From contig DASQDR010000251.1 of NCBI GenBank assembly GCA_035634055.1, forward strand, positions 1-7,929: DNA of 7,929 nt. Direction: 5' to 3'. A program made the position numbers and the translations under genes. Shown here piece by piece: positions 1 to 5,122 of this stretch (positions within the stretch are counted from its first letter, which is position 1; each line of letters opens with the position of its first letter). The notes beneath the pieces were generated by a model, which worked only from the letters and a program-made list of their open reading frames with translations, was not told where the DNA came from and did no database searches. Source of the DNA: JAICTV01 sp035634055 (GTDB lineage Bacteria; Planctomycetota; Phycisphaerae; Tepidisphaerales; Tepidisphaeraceae).

Positions 1-878
1 GGATTCGTGAGAGTCGCCGGCACCGCCTCGGACGACGGCGCGGCCGGCGGGACGTACCCGACGATCGCGATCTTATACCGGTCTGCCAGCTCCAGGACCT
101 TCTGCTTTTCCAGCAGCACCGTCTTACCCGGATCGAGCACCACGCACCCCGCACGTGCGGCGTGGAGTTTTTCCAGCGTGGTCACGCCGATCGTCGGCAC
201 GTCCATCCGCATGTCCTGGTGCTTGTTGGCGACCTTGATCAACGTCCACCCGCCGACGCGGCAGAGCTGACCGGCGCGCTCGATCATCGCGTTGGTCCCC
301 TCCAGCGCCTCGACGGCGATCACGTCGCGGTTGAGCAGCGCGATCGACTGCCCGATGTCCATGCGGCTTATCTGCTGGCAGAGGTCCCAGCCGGCGCGGA
401 GGTCGGTCCACTGCGCGTCGGTCGGCTGCCGGCGGGTCATGACGCCGGCGCTCGCAAGCTGGTCAAGCGTGTAGGCGGTGGAGTCCATCAACGTGATGCC
501 ATGATCCGCCAGCGTGTCGGCGATCGCGCCCAGCATCGCGTGCGGGCTGCGATCGTGCCGCAGGCGCGTGAGCCAGACGCGCGCCGTCAGCAGGTCGGGA
601 ATATATCGGAAGTACCGCCAGCGGCCGTACATCTTGGTCTTGGTGACGCGGCCGACCATGATCGCCTGCTCGCACCCGGCGGACCGCAAGACCCTGATCC
701 AGCGCCCGAGCCGCGTGACGCCGACCCACGCGAAGTGATCGCACTCGTCGCGCAGTTGCGGCCAGGCGCTGCCGGCCAGAGCCGCGCAGACCACCGTGCG
801 CCCCGCCGCCCGCGCGCCGCGCGCGACCAGCAGCGGGAAGATTCCTTCGCCGGCGATGAGTCCGAGCGGGCGTGACAT
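1..878 (-). CDS. lpxI: UDP-2,3-diacylglucosamine pyrophosphatase LpxI (3' end cut by window edge)
   Basis: Predicted to hydrolyse UDP-2,3-diacylglucosamine to 2,3-diacylglucosamine 1-phosphate (lipid X) plus UMP, the fourth step of lipid A synthesis at the inner face of the inner membrane. It is the LpxI alternative to LpxH. Reading the reverse strand from ATG at 878 gives 292 codons with no stop before the window edge. The N-terminus MSRPLGLIAGEGIFPLL matches the LpxI N-terminal domain. Further family segments follow: MDSTAYTLDQL (131-141), MDIGQSIALL (173-182), VEALEGTNAMIERAG (189-203), and KHQDMRMDVPTIG (219-231), where Asp222 and Asp226 sit in the conserved Q-D-x-R-x-D-x-P stretch near the aspartate reported as catalytic in Caulobacter LpxI. 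The end is DPGKTVLLEKQ...KIAIVGYVPP (249-278). The usual family length is about 270-290, so only a few codons should be missing. No clear Shine-Dalgarno precedes ATG 878. An in-frame GTG at 914 is a less likely alternative start. Transcription runs out of the window, divergent from the beta-helix gene. Family assignment is firm. Confidence 0.93.
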   Translation of the reverse strand, partial: MSRPLGLIAGEGIFPLLVARGARAAGRTVVCAALAGSAWPQLRDECDHFAWVGVTRLGRWIRVLRSAGCEQAIMVGRVTKTKMYGRWRYFRYIPDLLTARVWLTRLRHDRSPHAMLGAIADTLADHGITLMDSTAYTLDQLASAGVMTRRQPTDAQWTDLRAGWDLCQQISRMDIGQSIALLNRDVIAVEALEGTNAMIERAGQLCRVGGWTLIKVANKHQDMRMDVPTIGVTTLEKLHAARAGCVVLDPGKTVLLEKQKVLELADRYKIAIVGYVPPAAPSSEAVPATLTN

Positions 879-1084
879 CTTCAACAACCGAGTATCCGCC
901 GCGCCTCCGCTCACGCAAGCACCGCGGCCCGCGCATCGGCAGCGCGGCTCACGCCCGCTCAAGGCAGCGTTGCCAACGCAACGGAAAAAATTTTGATTTT
1001 CACCGGATTTTCTTTTGCGAGCCGACGTACGAAAAAGGTAAGAACCGGCCTGCACCGCCAAGGCCGAAGGGCAGGAGGCTGATT

Positions 1085-1158
1085 TCGGGTCGCGGCGGTG
1101 CGACCAGGGCAATCGGGGTTTCGAGGTGGACGGCCGTAGCGCGTCCGCCGCGACCCGA
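1085..1158. repeat. Perfect 14-bp inverted repeat with 46-nt spacer
   Basis: Left arm TCGGGTCGCGGCGG (1085-1098) and right arm CCGCCGCGACCCGA (1145-1158) are exact reverse complements. The pairing can extend inward by GCG 1100-1102 with CGC 1140-1142 across a small internal loop, and outward by a G-T and a T-A pair. On the plus strand the right arm is followed by a weak T-run (AGAATTTT, 1159-1166). No gene ends here, because the region is divergent, so an ordinary terminator is unexpected. It could be an operator, a structured 5' leader or small RNA, an early terminator in the leader of the beta-helix gene, or a small inverted-repeat element. The function is unknown. Confidence 0.75.
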
Positions 1159-1250
1159 GAATTTTCCGCGCTGTTGTAACCTTTGGCTGCCGGCGCGGCA
1201 GCACACTCTCGGCCTCGCAAGGGCTTCTGAAGCGACCGAACATCGGTTCA

Positions 1251-1289
1251 CCCGAGCGCCACACGACCGCGTGCGCGGGCACGCTCGGG
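1251..1289. repeat. 8-bp hairpin sharing 16 nt with the palindromic repeat at 4156-4245
   Basis: CCCGAGCG (1251-1258) pairs exactly with CGCTCGGG (1282-1289). A nested stem CCGCG/CGCGG lies at 1267-1271 and 1274-1278. The 16 bases CGCGGGCACGCTCGGG at 1274-1289 recur exactly at 4224-4239 inside the right arm of the large palindrome downstream of the same gene. This may be a degenerate or truncated copy of the same dispersed repeat, placed about 135 bp before the beta-helix start. The left arm differs from that of the downstream copy, so shared ancestry is only probable. Confidence 0.45.
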
Positions 1290-1366
1290 CTCCACTGCCT
1301 GCTTCGGCACCCCCAGGCGCCGCTGCCGCCGCCGCCGCGCGGCGCCGAGCGCGCAACCACTGACCT

Positions 1367-1415
1367 TGCTCCGCTGACTCGCTCCACTGATTTCGCACCA
1401 GGATTCGCACCCGGA
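1367..1415 (+). repeat. Imperfect 12-nt tandem repeats running into the ribosome binding site
   Basis: Two adjacent 12-mers, TTCGCACCAGGA (1392-1403) and TTCGCACCCGGA (1404-1415), differ at one base. They are preceded by looser units of similar period, TTGCTCCGCTGA (1367-1378) and a 13-nt unit with CGCTCCACTGA (1379-1391). The last copy ends in the GGA of the GGAGG ribosome binding site at 1413-1417. They may have arisen by slippage. Each of the last two copies carries an (A/C)GGA element, so repeat number could affect translation, but that is inference. Confidence 0.5.
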
Positions 1416-1417
1416 GG
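1413..1417 (+). promoter_or_regulatory. Ribosome binding site fixing a GTG start
   Basis: A perfect GGAGG lies 6 nt before the GTG at 1424-1426. It selects this non-ATG codon as the start of the long beta-helix gene. The resulting N-terminus puts the MESRTLM motif at residues 33-39, almost the same place as in the paralogue (LEARTLL, 34-40). Confidence 0.85.
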
Positions 1418-1423
1418 TTTGCC

Positions 1424-4072
1424 GTGCCTGTTCCCCAGACCCGCCGCGCCCGTTCCCTTCCCGCAGAAAACTTCGCTACGCCCCACGGGAGGCGCGCGGT
1501 CAGGCAGGCGGTCGAGCAGATGGAATCGCGCACGCTGATGGCCGTGTCGCTCGATTCCGCCGGCTGGACCAAGATCACCCCCAGCAGCGACACCCGCACG
1601 ATCCACGTCAGCAGTTCCGAGGGCAGCGACCAGAATAACGGCCTCTCCGCCGACGCGCCGGTCAAGAGCATCGCCAAGGGCGTCTCGCTGCTTCGCAACG
1701 GGTCGCCGGACTGGCTGGTGCTCAAGCGCGGCGACACGTTCAACGACGCCTTCCCGACGTGGGTCCGCTCCGGCCGAAACGCGCAGGAGCCGATCGTCAT
1801 CACCAGCTACGGCAGCGACACCGAGCGCCCGCTGATCCGCACCGGCGCCAAGGGCGGGTTCTTCAGCAACCAAGCGGTGCGCGATGTGGCGATGGTCGGG
1901 CTGGAGTTCACCGCCAGCAGCCGCGACCCCGACAGCCCCAGCTTCAGCGGCACGGCCGGCAATTACGGCTTCCAGCTCGTCGGGCCGTCGCAGAACGTGC
2001 TGGTGGAAGATTGCTCCTTCGATCACTACGTCTACAACGTGAGCATCCAGGGGTTCAACGGCGACGCGAAGAACATCAAGGTCCGCCGCTCGCAGATCAC
2101 CGACAGCTACGACGTGGGCATCAAGTCCTCCGGCCTGTACGCCAGCCAGGTGGATGGGCTGCTGCTGGAAGGGAACCTGTTCGACCACAACGGGTGGGAG
2201 GAGAAGGTCACCGGCTCGGTCCCCAACGTCTTCTCGCACAACATCTACCTCTGGGCCTCGACCAAGAACGCGGTGATCCGCGACAACATCATCTCCAACG
2301 CCTCGTCCCACGGCATCCAGGCGCGCGGCGGCGGGACGATCGAGAACAACCTGTTCGTCGGCAACCCGGTCGCCGCCCTGATCGGCAACGGCTCGACCGT
2401 CACGCCCGGCGGCGTCAGCGGCAAGATCAGCGGCAACGTCTTCCTCGAGGCGCGCGACATCAACGGCGGCGCCCGCGGGTGGGCCATCGAGGCGGGCAAC
2501 CTGAAGAACGGCGGCAACTCCGTCATCAGCGACAACATCATCGCCCACGACACCCAGAACCGTAACGCCGCCATCAAGCTCGAGACCGCCGGCGGCGCGA
2601 TCAACGCCTCGCAGGGGGTCGGCATCAACGACCTGACCATCGAGCGCAACATCATCTACAAGTGGTACCAGGGGCTGAGCATCGCCTCGGCGTACGACTT
2701 CGGCGGCAGCGGCAGCGCCGGTATCAACGACCTGGTCGTGCGCGACAACGAGTTCCAGCGCACCAGCTCGCAGAAGATCGTCAACCAGCCGCAAGCCTTC
2801 GACGCGTCTGAAGAGACCTTCAACGACAACCTCTACTACAACACTTCCGCCAGCTCCGGGTGGTTCAGCGTCGGGCAGAAAGTGACCTCGTTCGACACGT
2901 GGAAGAACACGATCGAGCCGACGGCGCAGAACCAGCAGGCGCAGTACCCCGATCCCGACCGCACCATGGCGACGTACAACGCGTCGCTCGGCGGCGCCAA
3001 CAGCAGGGCGGCGTTCAACGCCGCCGTGCGATTGCAGCACAAGGCGGACTGGGACGGGCGGTTCACGGCCCGGTCGGTGATCGCCTACGTCCGCGCGGGC
3101 TTCACCGGCGCGACGCCGGGCGAGAAGCCGACGCCCGCGCCCGCGCCCGCCCCGGCGCCGACCACGCCGCCGTCACCCACGACTCCGACCGTTCCGACGA
3201 CGCCGACCACCCCCGCCAACAACGCCGCCCCCACCGCCACGCTCGTCTCCGCGGCCGATCGCACGTCGGCCGGCACGTCGCAGCACACGATCAAGGTCAC
3301 GTACCTCGACGACAAGGCGGTGCAGACCAACAGCATCGGCAACGCCGACATCACCGTCACGGGCCCGAACAGCTACAAGGCGGCGGCGACGCTGGTCTCC
3401 ACGGATGCGACGACCAACGGCACGCCGCGCACCGCGACGTACGTCGTGGCCGCGCCGGGCGGGGCATGGGACGCATCGGACAACGGCACGTACACGATCT
3501 CGCTGAACGTCAACGGGGTCCGCGACACTGACGGCGTCTACGCCGCCGCCAGGACGCTCGGCACGTTCAAGGCCAGCGTCGGCGACGCCGCCAGCAGCAT
3601 CGCCGTCGCCTCGGTCGCCGCCGCCGACGCCCCCGCGCCGGCCGCGGCTGTCGCGCCCGAACCGGCGCCCGACCGCAGCAGCGGCTACGACGAGGCCCCG
3701 CCGGTCGTCCTTTGGTCGAACTTCGACCCGACCACGCAGGCGCTCACGATGAAGTTCAGCAAGGACGTGTCCGCGGGCCTGAACGCCAGCGACCTTCGGC
3801 TCAAGAACGAGCAGACGATGCAACTGGTGACCAACGACCAGTTGAAGCTGAGCTACGACAAGGCCACCAACACCGCCACCTGGACCTTCGCCTCCCCGAT
3901 CGAGGCAGCCGACTACAAGGTGATGCTGAGCGGGCCGGTGGTGTACGACGCCGAGGGCCAGAAGCTTGACGGCAATGCCGATGGCGACGCCGGCGACGAC
4001 TACGTCGTGCGCATCACCGCCGCGGAAATGACCGCCGCGGCGACGCTGGTGACGATGGACGCAGTCGCGTAG
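1424..4072 (+). CDS. Right-handed parallel beta-helix surface protein with LEPR-xLL-like N-terminus and two C-terminal domains
   Basis: An 882-residue protein, probably exported or displayed on the cell surface. The GTG start is set by GGAGG at 1413-1417. Residues 1-41 are basic and lack a classical hydrophobic signal peptide, but end in MESRTLMAV (33-41), a variant of the planctomycete LEPR-xLL motif with Ser for Pro. Residues about 55-560 form a right-handed beta-helix: the entry IHVSSSEGSDQNNGLSADAP resembles the start of DUF1565/pectate-lyase-like helices, and many N-x-I/L/V and DN/GN turns follow. A Pro/Ala/Thr linker spans about 569-598. A domain at about 600-718 carries GTPRTATYVVAAPGGAWDAS and DNGTYTISLNVN, an Ig-like pattern seen in planctomycete proteins. 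An Ala-rich linker leads to a last domain at about 759-870 with MKFSKDVSAGLNASDLRL, YDKATNTATWTF and LDGNADGDAGDDY, whose acidic end may bind calcium. A paralogue lies at 5123-7204. The substrate is unknown; lyase, adhesin and scaffold are all possible. The fold call is strong and the function is open. Confidence 0.9.
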   Translation: MPVPQTRRARSLPAENFATPHGRRAVRQAVEQMESRTLMAVSLDSAGWTKITPSSDTRTIHVSSSEGSDQNNGLSADAPVKSIAKGVSLLRNGSPDWLVLKRGDTFNDAFPTWVRSGRNAQEPIVITSYGSDTERPLIRTGAKGGFFSNQAVRDVAMVGLEFTASSRDPDSPSFSGTAGNYGFQLVGPSQNVLVEDCSFDHYVYNVSIQGFNGDAKNIKVRRSQITDSYDVGIKSSGLYASQVDGLLLEGNLFDHNGWEEKVTGSVPNVFSHNIYLWASTKNAVIRDNIISNASSHGIQARGGGTIENNLFVGNPVAALIGNGSTVTPGGVSGKISGNVFLEARDINGGARGWAIEAGNLKNGGNSVISDNIIAHDTQNRNAAIKLETAGGAINASQGVGINDLTIERNIIYKWYQGLSIASAYDFGGSGSAGINDLVVRDNEFQRTSSQKIVNQPQAFDASEETFNDNLYYNTSASSGWFSVGQKVTSFDTWKNTIEPTAQNQQAQYPDPDRTMATYNASLGGANSRAAFNAAVRLQHKADWDGRFTARSVIAYVRAGFTGATPGEKPTPAPAPAPAPTTPPSPTTPTVPTTPTTPANNAAPTATLVSAADRTSAGTSQHTIKVTYLDDKAVQTNSIGNADITVTGPNSYKAAATLVSTDATTNGTPRTATYVVAAPGGAWDASDNGTYTISLNVNGVRDTDGVYAAARTLGTFKASVGDAASSIAVASVAAADAPAPAAAVAPEPAPDRSSGYDEAPPVVLWSNFDPTTQALTMKFSKDVSAGLNASDLRLKNEQTMQLVTNDQLKLSYDKATNTATWTFASPIEAADYKVMLSGPVVYDAEGQKLDGNADGDAGDDYVVRITAAEMTAAATLVTMDAVA

Positions 4073-4089
4073 AGGGCGTTCCGAAGCGG

Positions 4090-4135
4090 GCGGTGCCGCG
4101 CCAAGCACGCGGCGCAGCTCCGCGGCCGGCACCGC
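4090..4135 (+). other. GC-rich stem-loop just after the beta-helix stop codon
   Basis: GCGGTGCCG (4090-4098) pairs exactly with CGGCACCGC (4127-4135), a 9-bp stem, 17 nt after the TAG at 4070-4072. The loop is long (28 nt) and no T-run follows. It could stabilise the mRNA 3' end or aid termination together with the palindrome at 4156-4245. It is not a canonical intrinsic terminator. Confidence 0.35.
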
Positions 4136-4155
4136 ACGCAGCATCGGTCAGCCGG

Positions 4156-4245
4156 TGTCATCCCGAAGCGTACCCGCCAGGGTTCTCGCGCGCGCGTGAG
4201 CCGTTCCCCATCCCCAGGTTCTTCGCGGGCACGCTCGGGATGACA
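4156..4245. repeat. 90-nt imperfect palindrome (dispersed-repeat type) between convergent genes
   Basis: The outer arms TGTCATCCCGA (4156-4166) and TCGGGATGACA (4235-4245) are exact complements. Pairing continues through 4177 and 4225 with one bulged A and one A-C mismatch, about 20 pairs in all. The interior has a nested near-perfect stem at 4185-4200 (CTCGCGCG/CGCGTGAG) and two similar direct repeats, CAGGGTTCTCGCG near 4178 and CAGGTTCTTCGCG near 4216. The 'GTCATCCCGA...TCGGGATGAC' ends resemble the extragenic palindromes found scattered in many bacterial genomes, often after stop codons. It lies where the beta-helix and TauE transcripts converge, so it could act as a two-way terminator or RNA stabiliser. 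No T-run is present. The repeat call is from sequence; the dispersed nature is inferred. Confidence 0.7.
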
Positions 4246-4290
4246 ACGCGCGCCGTTCAAAGAGCTATCAGCCGTCCCCCCTGCTCCGCA

Positions 4291-4830
4291 TCAAATCTCG
4301 TAATCCGGCGCCACAGGGCGATCCAGCCGCGCGAGGAACGTCTCGCGCAGCGAGTAGGTCCGCTCCAACCGCTTGCCCACCAACCGCAGCAGCGCGTACC
4401 CCGCCGCCGCGACGGCCACGGCGAGCAGGCTGGTCGCCAGCGCCCACGTCCGCCGCTCGATGCGCAGGATCGTGTTGGCGGCGACGTAGATGAGAAACAG
4501 CCCGAAGAACAGGCGGAGTGCCTTCTGCGACACGACGCCGGTCGTCACCAGCTTGGCCCCGACGAGCGCTCCAACGGCAAACCCCAGCGCCAGCAGCAAC
4601 GCCGCCGGCAGGTTCACGTTCCCCGCTCGGTAGTAGGTGACGAAGGCGAAGATCCCGATCGGCGGGAGCAGCATTCCCAGGCTGGTGCCCACCGCCTGCT
4701 CGTGGCGGAAGTGGAACAGGAAGACCAGCGCGGGAATGACGAGGATCCCCCCGCCGATGCCGAGCATCCCACCGATCACCCCGATGAGGGCGCCCGTCAG
4801 GATCAGCAAGGTGAAGGTCAGTGCGGTCAT
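4291..4830 (-). CDS. Half-size TauE/SafE-family membrane protein
   Basis: A 179-residue membrane protein of the TauE/SafE family, whose members export or import sulfite, sulfoacetate or related anions. TM1 (about 4-38) carries the family glycine cluster GGMLGIGGGILVIPALVFLF, followed by HEQAVGTSLGMLLPP (43-57), the usual loop and start of TM2. Further hydrophobic spans lie at about 51-67, 74-93, 104-121 and 128-149, with a charged tail at 152-179. Typical family members are about 250 residues with two such modules; this has only one module plus one extra span, so it probably works as a dimer. The chosen start is ATG 4830, with GGGAG 10 nt upstream. ATG 4866 adds 12 residues but has no ribosome binding site, and the open frame continuing to 5301 lacks family similarity. 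The gene converges on the first beta-helix gene and diverges from the second, so it has its own promoter. The substrate cannot be told from the sequence. Confidence 0.85.
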   Translation of the reverse strand: MTALTFTLLILTGALIGVIGGMLGIGGGILVIPALVFLFHFRHEQAVGTSLGMLLPPIGIFAFVTYYRAGNVNLPAALLLALGFAVGALVGAKLVTTGVVSQKALRLFFGLFLIYVAANTILRIERRTWALATSLLAVAVAAAGYALLRLVGKRLERTYSLRETFLARLDRPVAPDYEI

Positions 4831-5122
4831 GGCGGTGGTGCTCCCAGGGTCGCCCCCCAAGATCATATTTTCGGCGCGGCGCGCGGATGATAGTGGAAGC
4901 GGGTGGCCCGACCTATCTGCGGCGCCACGGCCGCGCGGGCACCGTCGCGAGCCGCGCGCGGTGCCTGAATGTTGCGAACCTTTTTCCCGCGGCTTCCGCG
5001 GGTGCGATTCGTTGGCTACAACGCCGACGTTACACCTACCTCTCGGCACATCGGCATCGGTCGGACAACCAGGGCATCGGGAAGGAACGGGCGGGCTCGG
5101 GGCTTGCCGTTTCGGAGGATCA
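4831..5122. other. Divergent intergenic region between the TauE-like gene and the second beta-helix gene
   Basis: This is 292 bp expected to hold promoters in both directions. Visible structure: GGCACCG (4938-4944) pairs with CGGTGCC (4959-4965), and a tight perfect hairpin CCCGCGG-CTT-CCGCGGG (4986-5002) is preceded on the plus strand by TTTTT (4981-4985). The T-run lies on the wrong side for a terminator in either direction. I could not fit a good -35/-10 pair. A plus-strand open frame runs through this region into the beta-helix gene, but its upstream part is antisense to the TauE-like gene and shows no protein-like character. Confidence 0.5.
5114..5119 (+). promoter_or_regulatory. Ribosome binding site supporting a TTG start
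   Basis: GGAGGA lies immediately before TTG 5123-5125 (3 nt after GGAGGA, 4 nt after GGAGG). The spacing is short but the match is strong. The TTG is in frame and gives an N-terminus of the same length as the paralogue's, with the LEPR-like motif at residues 34-40 versus 33-39. That agreement is the best argument for this start over the upstream in-frame ATG at 4637. Confidence 0.7.

Larger units (their letters stand above)
879..1423. other. Divergent intergenic region rich in hairpins, between lpxI and the first beta-helix gene
   Basis: This is 545 bp without a credible gene; open frames here do not resemble proteins. It should hold the promoters of both divergent neighbours. An AT-rich island lies at about 984-1040 with an A6T4 tract at 985-994, the most likely promoter zone. 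I could not fit a convincing -35/-10 pair on either strand. Perfect short hairpins crowd the rest: 968-973 with 978-983 (6 bp, CAAC loop); 1046-1051 with 1061-1066 (6 bp); 1085-1098 with 1145-1158 (14 bp, listed separately); 1186-1191 with 1197-1202 (6 bp); 1251-1258 with 1282-1289 (8 bp, listed separately); and 1316-1322 with 1340-1346 (7 bp). Six-to-seven-base stems are expected by chance at this GC content; the 14-bp one is not. Confidence 0.6.

Noticed and set aside
162..875. Plus-strand open frame opposite lpxI
   Set aside because: The minus strand reads as a clear LpxI; the plus-strand product is Arg/Ala/Pro-rich with no domain.
959..3040. A 693-codon minus-strand open frame antisense to the first beta-helix gene
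   Set aside because: Its translation is a low-complexity Val/Ala/Asp/Arg string typical of the reverse strand of GC-rich codons, with no domain and no good start. The plus-strand frame has a ribosome binding site, a beta-helix fold and a paralogue.
3173..4144. Minus-strand open frame of 323 codons antisense to the C-terminal half of the first beta-helix gene
   Set aside because: Val/Gly/Arg-rich shadow translation with no recognisable domain.
4637..5122. Upstream in-frame extension of the second beta-helix protein to ATG 4637
   Set aside because: The extension is antisense to the TauE-like gene and has no similarity to the paralogue's N-terminus. TTG 5123 has GGAGGA before it and gives a matching N-terminal length.
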